In this document: positions 20,945 to 32,709 of the stretch, piece by piece
Numbering within the stretch: position 1 is the first letter of the stretch
Layout of the letters: each line of letters starts with the position of its first letter
Source: Hydrangea macrophylla
Lineage: Eukaryota > Streptophyta > Magnoliopsida > Cornales > Hydrangeaceae
Assembly (NCBI GenBank): GCA_033977485.1
Contig: CM066994.1
Location: 118,816,458-118,880,457 of the forward strand
Length of the DNA: 64,000 nucleotides
Direction of reading: 5' to 3'
The notes under the pieces: generated by a model
Seen by the model: only the letters and a program-made list of their open reading frames with translations
The model's database searches: none
What the model was told of the DNA's origin: nothing
Translations under genes and position numbers: made by a program

Positions 20945-23800
20945 TTTGGATATCGCAATTTTTCTTACCCACAACTTTTTCTTTTAAAGTTTTTTTAAAT
21001 TTCAAATTCAAAACAAATGAGTCGCCACTTAATTTTTAAAAGGAAAATTAAGAAACCATTTAAAAGCAACTGATCTTTTGCGAAACCAAAGATTAACTAG
21101 GTCCGGGGATTATGGAATGAGAAGGGAAGGAGCCCATCATACTAAAACACCCCTTCTCATCCTATCTCACGATAGGCCTCTACTCAATATCCTTTTAATT
21201 GAATTACTAATCTAAGCATGCCCTCAACTAATACATAGATATACGTATACATTACACAAACATGTCAAAATGGTATAAAATTACCAATTTACAAAATATC
21301 ATTCAAAAGCCACCTAATTCAAGTAGCAACCAATATGATATGCAATAAAGAACAAGAGAACTTACCCGAGATCCAGCCGCGAGTATTAAACGTTCAATGC
21401 ATGCGATTAAATAAAACCTAGGAAAAGAGTCTCTAATCCACATATATACATTTAAGGCAAAATCTTAATTCTAATGTGTCGCGCATAAAGGTCAAGAAAA
21501 TTGATAAAATCAAGAAATTAAAATAAATTAAGAGGAGTTTAAGAAATCATACCTTAATAGCGCTACAAAACAAAGGGTTAGTCCACATGATATACAATAT
21601 GTAAAGTTGGATCTTAAATAACAATCCTAGACTTCTAGCTTAAATCTATCAAATTAAATCTAAAGCAAACAAGTCCTAATTACAAGCATCAAGCCACATG
21701 GATGAATGTGTTCATGAACAAGAATAAATTATGAAATAATTAGTGATTTAGATCACTTAAACTTTGAATTCAAGCTTAACTAATCATTATTAAAACATGG
21801 TTTGAGCTCTAGGTCATAGAAAAGTCATTTGGACAATTATTTACAAAGTTGATCAAATCTGTCATAAAATTCTGAAAATTGAAGAGAGCAGACCAGATCT
21901 TTAAGAAAATAAAAAGCTTCACAGGGTTTGATCTTGATGGATTTTGGACACAAGATGCCTCTGTGAGTCTAGTTTCCAAATCAAAAATAAAATCAAAGTT
22001 TCAACGATTAGATCTCAGGGAAGAGGACAAACACCATACATCACTCAGAGATGTACAACTCTCTGTCCAGAGATTTTGTTTGATTTTGTAAAAATAGCAA
22101 AAAGATCATAAATGCTTTGTTCTTTTTAGGGTAGCTTCCTAACACATTAATCTACTTAGAAAAAATTATTTTGGGTCACAAATACTTGATTAAGGTTCTG
22201 ATTTGCTTATTTCAAAAGGGTGTTGTTGTTCTGAAACTCTGGACAGATTGTAGTGACTTTACAAAACTCATGACCAAACCACTTTAAACATGAAATCTCC
22301 TTAAAATAAAAATTACAGTGGTAAAACATTGTGTTATTGACACTTTCCCATTGGTTTCACTTGATTCCAACAGTTAGATTTCGAACCAAAAATCTGTGAT
22401 CAAAACCGGTTTATGAATCCACTATTTCATTGTCAAATTCAATTTTTATTTGTTAACCCCAACTATTAAACCATGAAGTTGGACTTAAACTAAACCATTT
22501 TCTCCTACCATTTGATGGTCATTGGAGGCTAAAGACCTTTTTATTTGTAGATTTCAAATGAAGTATGAATAGGCTTCATGAAATCTCAAGATAATGAATC
22601 TAAACCATGGAGATGGGCTTAGACTCAAACTACTTCCTCCTACCACTTGATGGTCATTGGAGATGAAAACATGACTAATACTCATGAGTCTTAAAGGAAT
22701 ATAGAAATTATTCCATGAAACACCAAGGTAGAGGACCCAAGTCATAAGTATGGACTTGGATCCATCTATTTGCTTATAAAATGAAGTGATGATCAAACTT
22801 TGACTCCCATGTGAAGTATAAGCTTACATGAGATTCAAAAGATCAAACTCAAAAGATTTCAAGAGAGACATTGAAGATCTCCAAGAATCCCAAAAGAAAT
22901 GTATAAAAAAAAAAGAAGAAAACACAAGAAAGAAATAAACACAAGAATGAAAACATAACCAAAATTTAGAGGATCACCTCCAACTATCCTCAAAGCTTCT
23001 CTACTTTGAAGATCTTCCAAGCTCTTCTTCAAGCTCTCCCAAAAATGTGTTAGTGTAGTGGTATATTATGGTATATCTCTCCTCCTCATCCCAAGGAAGA
23101 TCCCTCTTCTTTTATAGACAAAATAACCCAGGTATTTTCAGTGAATTCGGAGTAAAAGACAGGTGTAAATATCTCATTTGGTGGTACAATGCGTACTTTT
23201 TGAAAAAAGCAGACTGCTATAGTTATCGGCAGTCAGGAAGTCTTCCGCGGCACTCTGGGAATGCCAGAACGGCACTCCGTGAAAGCCGCGACGGCACTCC
23301 ATGACTGTCGCGCGGCACTTACTGAGAGTCGCGCCAAATTATTGATTGCCGCGTTTATGTCATCCTTACTTTATCAGTTTTTTTATTTTTATCCGCATAC
23401 ATATACGTATTGTATCACAAAATACGGACTTTAAAAGCAAACGGCAGTCAGAAAATGTTGGCGGCAGTTGATGAGTGCCGTAACGGCAGTTGGTGAGTGC
23501 CGCACGGCACTTATTGAGTGCCGTTAATACTTCCAAGTGCCACGTTTTAGCAAATTTCCCCTTTTTCACCTTTTCTTTTCTTTCTTTTTCTTCTAAACAG
23601 TTTATTTTTCCGAAAATAGTGTCTTATACCCGAATTTTCCTGAACACCTAGTATTTATCTTTTCCTATGCAAATTTTATCGCGATTGGAGAACTTTCTGA
23701 AGAATTTGGAATACTTCAAATCTTTCGGTCATTATCATCATTGGACTTGGAGGTGACACTCTCCTAAATTCGACGTTTGGTCAAAATTGGGGTGTCTACA
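20945..23800 (-). repeat. Ogre-like LTR (single copy)
   Basis: Starts TGTAGACACC at 23800 and ends near 20945 (CCAAA where the related element has CCACA). It has a TATA-like box, GTCTATAAAAG, at 23119-23109. Upstream of this (23219-23525) lie many GCGGCACT/AGTGCCGC motifs. The R-U5 end shares TGGCGACTC (21027-21019) with the related element. Confidence 0.75.
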
Positions 23801-24125
23801 GTAGGCCGCTGCTGCTGCTGCTACTGTCGCTCGGATGGCGGTGGCACAAGGAAAAAGGCCTGCCATTGAGGCCCCAAGTGGAGAGCACCCGTTGAGGCAG
23901 ATCCAGTACGGCGTCCGTCCGGAGCTAGTAGGGACCTCAACCCCCCACGTGGTGGTAGTTGAAGAGACTGCCCCTCGGGCGGGGGTGCCGGCCGTGGCAC
24001 CAATGGCTATCTCGGTCGAGATCAGGGACCGGGTGAAGCCTGGTCTGCTTCCCAGCCAAGTAGAGGCATGTGAAAACATGTCTCCCGAGGTCTTCCAGAG
24101 CTGGCTGTACAGCCTCTCTCACATG

Positions 24126-24212
24126 GTGAGTTCTTCTGCCTTTGTTTCCTTTTCTTCAACTATTTTGTCAACTGTGCTTGTTCTCTGATCGGTCGGTTTT
24201 AACTTTTCGCAG
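24126..24212 (+). other. Predicted phase-0 intron of the antisense gene
   Basis: GTGAGT donor and a T-rich tract ending CGCAG acceptor, 87 bp, typical plant intron size. Exons on both sides are in the same frame once it is removed. Read through, the frame ends in a stop inside the intron (24186). Confidence 0.75.
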
Positions 24213-24761
24213 GTCGGATGTATGGCCGTCGGGGCTGAGTCCTTCCTACCTTCCCTGGCCAGGAGGGTCGCTGCTGTTGAAGCCGCTTTGTCTGAAGAGC
24301 GGGCGATCTCAGAGGCTAGGGGCACCGTTCTGGCCGTAGAGAAGGAGAAGGTGAAGGGTTTGGCCTTGAGCCTTGGAGCTGTTCAAGTTGAGCTGGCTAT
24401 CACCCAGGCTGACCTAGAGGCTGCTCAGACCAGCACAGCGGTGGCGGAGGCGCCGGAGAGGGAGCTGGCAGAGGTGACGGTAGCTGGGGCCCGGGAAGAA
24501 GCTTTCGACGACAGCTTCTTCCAGGGCTATGAAGATCTGAAGTGCAGGATATCCCGGGATCACCTCGAGTAGGACATATCATCCTACGAAGGGATTAATT
24601 CAAACTTCTGGGATGTAGGTCCTACTGCGATCGAGGGCCCTGCTGTTGATGCCGGCCTTACTGAGGAGGCTGCCCGGGGTGAAGGCTCTGCACCGGGAGG
24701 AGGAGCTGACCCAGAAGAGGAGCCTGGGGAAACCGAAGACGTGGTCGAGGTGGACGACTGA

Positions 24762-25339
24762 GGTCCCCAACCCGTTTTCTTTTGTATTGTATATTTTTTT
24801 TGGGAGGCTACTACAACTGCCCCCAGGCCTTGTACAAATAGTTTTGAATTAATGAAAAGGTCCTTGAGGCCAACTTTCCATAAACTGTTTACTGTTTTTG
24901 TACTTGTGTGCCTGTTTATGATTGTCAGTGTCCGCCTAGTTTTGACCGACCTAAATCCCTGCCTTAGCAAATAGTTTAGGACCTTAACGGTAGAGCATGG
25001 TCTTGCCGACCTGTTTTAAAGGTGACTGCCCAGTGTATCATAGGAACTTGCCCTGTTTACCGTCCGAGATGGCCCGGTGTATTATAGGAAAATCCTGTTT
25101 TACCATCCGGGATGTTTTATCTCTGATCACTGTAAGTACTTAGGAATGTTAAGATTCCAAGTCCTTTTAATAATCGGTGTGATTTCTTGTTTTAGCCTAG
25201 TCCCTGCCCCCCAAGCATTTTGATAAGGTGGGTGTGCGGGAGTGAGAGGCTGTAGGAAACCGACCTGGAACATGGGTGGTTGCAGGGTCATTTGAGGCTT
25301 GCCATCATCAGCCACCTAGGGGGTTTGTCCCCATCGCTA
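24762..25339. other. Region between antisense gene and pol end
   Basis: Holds the 3' UTR of the antisense gene (an AATGAAAA-like site at about 24851) and Pro/Gly-rich spurious frames. No further gene supported. Confidence 0.5.
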
Positions 25340-25560
25340 GTTGGGCCTAAGCGAAGCCGTCAACTCGGGGTTAGGCCCGAGGTCTTTATGCCTTGGTTTT
25401 GAGCCAAGGTCTTTTGCTTCGGGGTTAGGCCCGAGGTCTTTGTGCCTTGATTTTGAGCCAAGGTCTTTTGTCTCGGGGTTAGGCCCGAGGTCTTTGTGCA
25501 GTGGTTTTGAGCCAAGGTCTTTTGCCTCGGGGTTAGGCCCAAGGTCTGTCAATATTGGAT
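25340..25560. repeat. Tandem repeat of about 55 bp, four copies
   Basis: Each unit carries GGGGTTAGGCCCGAGGTCTTT and then TTTTGAGCCAAGGTCTTTTG (the two halves are themselves related through GCC.AGGTCTTT). The last copies have small changes. It lies between the converging ends of pol and the antisense gene. Confidence 0.9.
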
Positions 25561-25683
25561 GGGACCGTGATAGGAGTAATTTTGCAAAGTAAAGTCTTTT
25601 ATTTTATTCAAAAATTTATAATGAATACTCAAATAGAGCTATAAAAATTTCCTAACCAGTGCTAAACTGTCCTTGCCTCTGGG

Positions 25684-28511
25684 TTACTGATAATACTTGC
25701 GAAGTTGTTGCACATTCCAAGGGTGAGAGAGATCACGTCCATCCAGGCTCTGAAGCCAATAAGTTCCCTGGCGATTCACCCGAGTAACTAGATATGGGCC
25801 TTCCCAGTTTGGCCCCAACTTTCCATAGCTCGGGACTCTTGAGGACTAATTGACAGCCTTAAGGACCCGTAGCCCGAGCAGAACTACCTGAACAATGGGG
25901 TGTTGAATTGCCTGCCATTGTCACTGACCAAAACCCGGGGAATGCCGAACCTTCTGAGGATGTTCTTTGCCATGAAGCTTTCCATTTTTCGCTCGCTTAT
26001 TGTAGCCAAGGGCTCGGCCTCTGCCCACTTGGTAAAGTAGTCAACAGTGATGACTGCGAACTTGACCTGTCCTTTTCCCGTCAGTAGGGGTTCGACAATG
26101 TCGATACCCCACTGGGCAAAGGGCCAGGGGATTTGGATAGGTGTCTGAAGCTCTCCCGGTCGGTTGATAATGGGAGAGTATCTCTGACATTTGTCGCACC
26201 TTCTGACATACTCCTGAGAATCCCGGGCCATTGTTGGCCAGTAATATCTTTGCAGTAAAGCCTTCCTAGAGAGTGTCTGGCCTCCGATGTGATTCCCGCA
26301 CACTCCTTCATGGATTTTGTACAACACTGATTGGACCTATGCGGGATGGACGCAGCGGAGGTAAGGTACAGAGAATCCCCTTTTGTAGAGGATTCCGTCT
26401 ACAAGATGATATCGGGCCGCCCGGTACCTGACCTGGCGAGCCTCCTCTTTCTCATTTGGTAACACGCCCGTTGCCAGGAATGCTACGATCGGGTCCATCC
26501 AGCTGGATCCCAAGGCATCTGGTTCTACCTCCATGCATTCTGAGTTGATCACATTTGGCTCGGGCAGGTATTCTACCCTTATCCTGGGCAAGTCTGACTC
26601 AGAAGACGAAGCGAGGCGGGCTAACCGGTCGGCCCTGGTGTTTTCTTCTCTGGGTATCTGTATGATTCAGAAACCCTGAAGCTTCTTCAAAATCGCTCAG
26701 ACAATGGTTAGGTACGCTACCATATTGTCTCCCCGGGCTTCATACTCTTAGCTGACTTGATTGACCACGAGCTGAGAGTCACTGTAACTTTGGACCTGTT
26801 GCGCACCCATGGAAGTGGCCAACTGCAATCCGACCAATAGGGCTTCATACTCAGCTTCGTTGTTAGAGGCACGGAAACCAAACCTTAGGGCATACTCTAG
26901 CTGGATGCCATCGGGCGTAGTCAAGATGATTCCTGCCCCACTGCCTTGCTAGTTTGAGGAACCATCCACATACAGCACCCAGGTGGGGATGTCATCTTGT
27001 AACCCAGGCGGTAGGACCGGTGGGTTGAGCTCTTCAACTGGGTCTTTCGGATATATGAACTCAACCAGAAAGTCTGCTACTGCTTGCCCTTTGATCGCCG
27101 TTCGGGGGCGGTAGGCCACTTCAAATTCTTTTAAATCCATGACCCACTTGACGAGCCTCCCGGACGTGTCAGGCCTGCTTAAGATCGTATGGAGAGGTTG
27201 GTCGGTAAGGACCACAATGACATGGGCCTAAAAGTACGGACAGAGTCTCCGAGCGGAGGTGATGAGAGCGAATGCAAGTTTTTTAATGCGGGAGTATCTG
27301 CTCTCCGCACCTTGGAGCGCCTGGCTGGTATAGTACACTGGGAACTGTATCTCATGCTCTTCCCTAATAAGTGCTGAGCTAACCGCTGAGGGTGAAACTT
27401 CCAGGTATAGGAACAATTCTTCCCCCGGTACGGGTGTTCAGAGTAGAGGGGGAAATGCCAAGTACTTCTTGAGTGCCTGGAACGCCTCCTCACACTCCTT
27501 AGACCGCTGAAATGCCTTATGAAGGATCTTGAAAAATGGCAGGCACCGGTTGATAGCTCTGGAGACAAATCTGTTCAGTGCGGCAACCTGTCCGGCCAGA
27601 CTCTATACTTCATTTGTTGACCTGGGCGATCACATGCTGATGAGGGCCTGGATTTTCTCGGGGTTTGCTTCAATACCCCGCTTGCTGACTAGGTGCCCCA
27701 AGAACTTTCCGGATGAGACGCTGAATGTGCACTTGGTCGGGTTCAACCTCATCCTGAACTTCTTCAAAATGCTGAAGGCCCCGGCCAAATGTTCCAGATG
27801 GTCGGACTCGTCCCAGCTTTTGACCAGTAGATCATCGACGTACACCTCCATTGATTTCCCGATTAAGTCTTTGAACATGTGATTGACCAGGCATTGATAA
27901 GTTGTCCCGACATTTTTGAGGCCAAAAGGCATGACTTTGTAGCAGTAAGTTCCCCGGTCCGTGATGAACGAGGTCTTTTCTTCATCCCCGGGGTACATAA
28001 ACGAGAGGAGTGAATGGCCGGCCGTGGAATCCACAAGGAGGTCTATCCTGGGCAGCGAATAGCAGTTCTTGGGGCAGGCTTTGTTCAGATCGGTGAAGTC
28101 CATGCACATCCTCCACTTCCCATTGCTTTTCTTGACAAGTACTACGTTGGCTAACCAATCGGGGTAGTGGACCTTTCGTATGGAGTGGGCTTTGAGAAGC
28201 TTCTCGACTTCCTCACACATTGCTTTCTGTCTCTCGGGGGCCATGCCCCGTCTCTTCTGCTTTATACGCTGGGAGTCTGGGTCGACGTTGAGCCGATGAG
28301 ACATTACCCGGGGATCAATCCTGGGCATATCTTTATGGCACCAGGCGAACACATCCTAACTCTGTTGCAGGAATTGAATCAGCTTCTCCCTAAGGCGGGG
28401 CTCCAACAGGGTGCCGATGCTTACTGTTCAGTCTGGGAGTTGTGGGCTCAACGCCATTTGTTCTAATTCTTCAATCGGCCCCACTCTATCATTCTGGTCC
28501 CTCGGGTCCAT
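25684..28511 (-). pseudogene. Tat-type pol: RT, RNase H, second RNase H, integrase
   Basis: On the minus strand, RT starts near 28480, with FAWCHKDMP, WLANVVLVKK, FTDLNKACPK and the catalytic VYVDDLLVKS. About 11 residues are missing between LLSF and MYPGDEEKTSF, where the family has DAFSGY-type sequence with a catalytic Asp. Then come RNase H (VYYTSQALQGAESRY, about 27330), a second RNase H (WVLYVDGSSN, about 26985; NNEAEYEALL, about 26850), and integrase with the zinc-binding start (HEGVCGNHIGG; CDKCQRY) and core (WGIDIVEPL; VSDNGRQF). The core breaks off near 25884; after a deletion that removes the catalytic Glu region, the C-terminus (LGPNWEGPYLV..LRKYYQ) ends at 25684. Many stops are present. 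Confidence 0.93.
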
Positions 28512-30119
28512 TGATGTTGTCAAAATCAAGTTCTTATTTAACCCTATTAAAAATGTAGCATTTGGAAGTAGGGTGTCGAGTCCACAGAGATTGATACAAG
28601 AACAACGTTTGGGAGGTTTAGTAACTAATTATAATGCTCAAAAGAAATAAATAAGAAAAGATGATAAAGGAGAATAAAAATGACATTGCGTCTTGCGGCT
28701 TTTTGTTTGGTTTTTGGAGGATAAAAGGTAAATAAATACTAATCTAAAAAGCAATAGGCTGGGATCATTCCCCCCATCTTGGGTCACAACAAGATGAAAT
28801 GGACTAAAGTTTCAAGCACATTCTAAGGTAACATCTCATTGTGGCATATTATCAAACACTTGGAATACACCTATGTGTTAGATGAAATGAGCTTTAAGAT
28901 TTCCATAGAAACGGATTTGAAGCTAACGTTTGACTATCAAGGATGCATGGCATACAAGATGAAGCCTCTATGACTTCTACTCCGAATGATTTTCCCCCCT
29001 ACACTAACTAATCTACTTGGTGGACAAACCACCTATGAAGCCTTCAAAAGGTAGTATTTAAAACCCAAGAGTTTGAACAATCAAAGATGCTTGACATCTA
29101 TGATGAAGACTCCAAGTTTTAAATCCCACATACAACATTTATCAAACACATGGGGTGCAAAACACAAGGTTACATAATATTCCATATGAAATACATAGGG
29201 TAAGATTCAAAGTCTAAGTTTTAACAATCATAGTTGCAATACAAATAAGATGAATCCCTTAGTTTTGAATCCTACACAAATGAACCCTAGAAATGCTACA
29301 ACATTAAATCCAAGAGTTCATGATCCACAACCTAAGTAAACCTAACTAATCAATGGAAAACATAGCAATATCATCAAAGGAAAAGAGATAGAAAATATAC
29401 CTAGCCATTAACACTTCAATCCAAGCTTCAAGTTTATACAAATGAAGAAGAAATGGAAGGGAATCCAAGTGGGTTCCCAAAAATGAGAGAAGAAGAAGAA
29501 GAATGTTGGGAGAAAAACAAGAGAGATGAGAATGAGAATATCAATGAATCCCTAACAAAACAACATCTCTTTCTATTTATACACAAAACACAAAATGGCA
29601 AACTTGTAATTAAAAAGAAGGAAAACTGATGCCGCGGATCGATTCCTTCTTTGGGGTGGATCGATCCGCCTTTCATCTGGGCAGTTACTATCTTCTCGGG
29701 AAGCCGCGGATCGATCCCTTCACAACTTGCGGATCGATCCATTTACGGATCCTTATCGCAGAATGTCCCTCCAAAATCACGGATCGATCCGCTCAAAGGG
29801 CCGGATCGATCCGCTCTTTTTGATTCTGATGGTAACATCTTTTAAAACACGCAGATCGATCCGCTCAGAAGGCCGGATCGATCCGACTTTTCTGGGATGG
29901 ATTTCCTCCTCTTCTTACAAGATAAGAACCAACAGGGTTAGTTCCCACTTTGAATAAGTCGCCAAAACCTACAAGAAAGAGATTTTATTAACAAAAAGTG
30001 TACAATAACAAGAACCACAAAAGTACAATTTATCCATTAAATCTCCCAATATAAGTGATAATTTGTGTCTAATAAGGGTAAAATCATGAAGTTAAGAATG
30101 CAATATTGGACACGAATCA
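28512..30119 (-). repeat. 3' LTR of the Asp-primed element
   Basis: TGATGTTGTC...GACACGAATCA on the plus strand. TATA-like box on the minus strand (TGTATAAATAG, about 29583-29573). Eight GGATCGATCC-type palindromes lie upstream of it at 29636-29886; two are decayed by transitions. Confidence 0.95.
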
Positions 30120-30130
30120 CACCCCCCAAC
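30120..30130 (-). promoter_or_regulatory. Polypurine tract of the Asp-primed element
   Basis: Minus strand GTTGGGGGGTG against the inner edge of the 3' LTR. The 16-mer CACACCCCCCAACTAG here recurs exactly at 31827-31842. Confidence 0.85.
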
Positions 30131-32689
30131 TAGCATGTTGCTAGTCTCTTAGCAACAAAACTAAATACCAAGAGATTTAAGAATAACCTCGCACCACAAT
30201 TTATTTAAAATGAAAGATAAACCGTTTTCGTGGGGAACACGATTGCATTTAACGAATGCAACAAGCCGTTAAACCTCTAGGTTACCCGTAGAGGCGGAGT
30301 TTTGTCTCCGGAGGGTTCTCAGAATGATACCCACAAACATTTGTTTCCTCATGATAGTTGCCCACTATCTAACGCCGACACTCAACATAGTCCCAAGAAT
30401 TTTCAAAAGATTTTAGAACACAACACGCAAATCCAAAAAGTCCTTAAACTATCAAGATTATTAGATAAACTTCATTAACCTCAATCTTGGATGCGTGTGT
30501 GGTGTGAAGTGTATAACTACAACTATCAAGAAGATGGCAATGCTTTCATAATCCAAATTTTGTTTAAACGCGCTTCAACTTAATTCTCACTGGTATTACA
30601 CTCTAAAAATGAATCGCTCGAAATGGGTAATACACTCGGGGCATGCGGGCAAACAGAGTAATGAAAATAGAAACCAAAGCCACACATATGCCAATGATGA
30701 AAAACGTAAGCGTGAAAAATGAGTAAAAATTAATCTCATGAAAGATACCATTCACTAGAGGATGTGAAATAACTCTAACTACTTGTCATATTCGTTTCAA
30801 ACTCCAAATCACAAAACTTGAGAATCAATTAGGACCTTGAGGGGGTTGTAAAGTGGGAAAGTGATATGAGGTGAAGGACAAGGGTAAATGAAGTGAGATG
30901 TTTGAGTACAAACTTGGGATTTATTGGAATGCATGGATACAGATAACCACAAGAGATGAATCATCCACAAATATTTCTTTGAAGCTCAAAAAGAGAAGTA
31001 CAATTGACTACGAAGCTCTTTTTTTTTTCTTTTTCTTCTTCTTCTTTTTTTTTTTATTAAATTTTTTTTTTCTTTTTCTTTGTACTCTCACAACAACATG
31101 GTTCAATTTCATTTACAACCTTACAAACACGATCTCATGCAAAGACATCCCACAAATGTAATTCAAACGTGGATATGGAAGGTGTATGGTTAAGTGAAGG
31201 AAGGGTATGTGTGGTTGAGGTTAGAAATGGTAAAAGGAAGGACCTAAAATCATTTTCTCGGACAATGTGATTCTTAGTTCTCCACTACAATGACATGCAA
31301 GCAAGAGTTTTGCATTCCACACAAAAAGATTCCTCTAATGAACAATCAAAGCAAGAAGATGAGATTTTCTACGACTTATGTATGTTTTTTAAAAAGAGAG
31401 AATTGAAGTATGTAACACTCAACAAAGGAGAAAAGGATCTAAAGCTCACAAGGGTAAAGTCTCCACAATTGTTTTAAACGATTTTCGGGTAACAATTGCA
31501 TTAAACATTATCTTAATACAAGTAGTCATACAACGTGCTCGATAATCCAAGATTTGAACTTCATGAAATTTACTATAATCAAGATAATTATAGAACTAAT
31601 GGGATTCAACAAGTGACGCATACCAATATCGAATGAAAACTCAAGACAAGCGTCATCGCTCGGTCATTAGAACGAGGCAACTATACTAAAATCATTGGAA
31701 ACTATTTTTTTAATTTAAATTAAAAAAAAAAAATTTAATCATCTTTTCTTTTATTAACAACCAAAACATGCTTGAAGAATTAATGGCAAGAAGAAAATGG
31801 AACATCAATATGATGGGTGAATATCCCACACCCCCCAACTAGAACATTGCATTGTCCCTAATGCAAATGGTTCAAAACAAGGACAAAAATAAGTAGGGAT
31901 AAAGTGATATCACCAACAACAGGAGCGATCCCCGATAAGCACAAAAATGATATTCCTGCACATGAATCACTACCGAGCACATCAAGCAAATAAAAGAAGA
32001 AAATAAAAAGAAAAACCAAAACACAAAAGAAAAGAAAATGGAATGATAAGGAGATGATGCGGATGAATTTGAAGGTTAGAATGTTGATTCTACCACTAGC
32101 CCAACATGCAAAAGAGAAATAATATTCCTTTAAAAGAAGTGTTCTAGAAAGTTTGGCAAAATAATCAAACTTTGCATTACTATACTATGACGCTACTTTG
32201 ATTAACATGATTTGCCCACCTTACAACTAAACTACGTTAACTAAACTACGTGGTGGAACACATCACATTCTCTTGGATATGAGTCAAGCATCTTAACACA
32301 AAGCATAACTATCACAATAACAAGTAAGTGGTAAATTACTACACTATGCAACACCTTTGATTAGAATGATACATCCACCCTACATTAACTAAGCTACATG
32401 GTAGACAAGTCAACTTCTCTTAGAATGACTCATGTGCAACAATACACCACTTCTATTAAGCACAACTATGTAAGAAATCACGAAAATCAATTACATATGC
32501 CAAAAATTTAAAGAACAACCAAAGGAGATACTAGTACATTCCCCATGCGAGACCAATGTGTCATCAACATCCTAGATGGAGGTTTAGCTCTTCAAGAGTA
32601 GCTAATCCTTCAAAACAAAGACAAAATAAAAAGATCAAATGCAAAAGCGCATATAATTAGAAACTAAACAACTTAACATTGTTGCCAAT
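30131..32689. other. Non-coding interior of the Asp-primed element
   Basis: No ORF resembling gag or pol. It includes a T-rich stretch (31019-31080), an A/T run (31710-31735) and a second polypurine-like tract at 31827-31842. Confidence 0.8.
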
Positions 32690-32707
32690 CCCCGGCAACG
32701 GCGCCAT
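32689..32707 (-). promoter_or_regulatory. Primer binding site, tRNA-Asp
   Basis: Minus strand TGGCGCCGTTGCCGGGGA, complementary to the 3' end of plant tRNA-Asp, two bases inside the 5' LTR edge at 32710. Confidence 0.9.
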
Positions 32708-32709
32708 TT

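Larger units (their letters stand above)
19702..23807 (-). mobile_element. Ogre-like LTR-plus-leader unit inserted in the antisense gene
   Basis: On the minus strand it starts with LTR sequence (TGTAGACACCCC, 23800), continues through an LTR of about 2.86 kb and a primer site, then a non-coding leader that ends abruptly at about 19702. There is no gag, pol or second LTR. Both flanks carry CCGCTGCT, and the host frame joins exactly when the unit is removed. The end of the LTR and the primer site resemble those of the Ogre-like element at 34868. Confidence 0.75.
19528..24761 (+). pseudogene. Antisense gene (aORF) of the Tat element, spliced, interrupted
   Basis: Starts MCHSGFNSSSRSEDERS at 19528, an acidic Ser-rich N-terminus ending in an Ala run at 19701. 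A retroelement unit then interrupts it. The same frame resumes in GCT (Ala) codons at 23808 and runs to 24125 (about 100 residues, ending FQSWLYSLSHM). A GT-AG intron of 87 bp (24126-24212, GTGAGT...TTTTCGCAG) falls between codons. The second exon (24213-24761) is a likely coiled coil (LARRVAAVEAALSEERAISE) with an acidic tail. One in-frame TAG at 24570 breaks it; the frame then continues to TGA at 24759. Antisense ORFs are known in Tat elements; their function is unknown to me. Confidence 0.75.

Noticed and set aside
24400..24970. Pro/Ser-rich minus-strand ORFs
   Set aside because: Shadows of the GC-rich antisense-gene exon and its 3' UTR.
25337..25592. Gly/Leu/Lys-rich repeat proteins on both strands
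   Set aside because: Frames of the 55-bp tandem repeat.
29434..29957. Arg/Asp-rich ORFs with an RIDP-type repeat (again at 33633-34156)
   Set aside because: Translation of the GGATCGATCC palindrome array in several frames.
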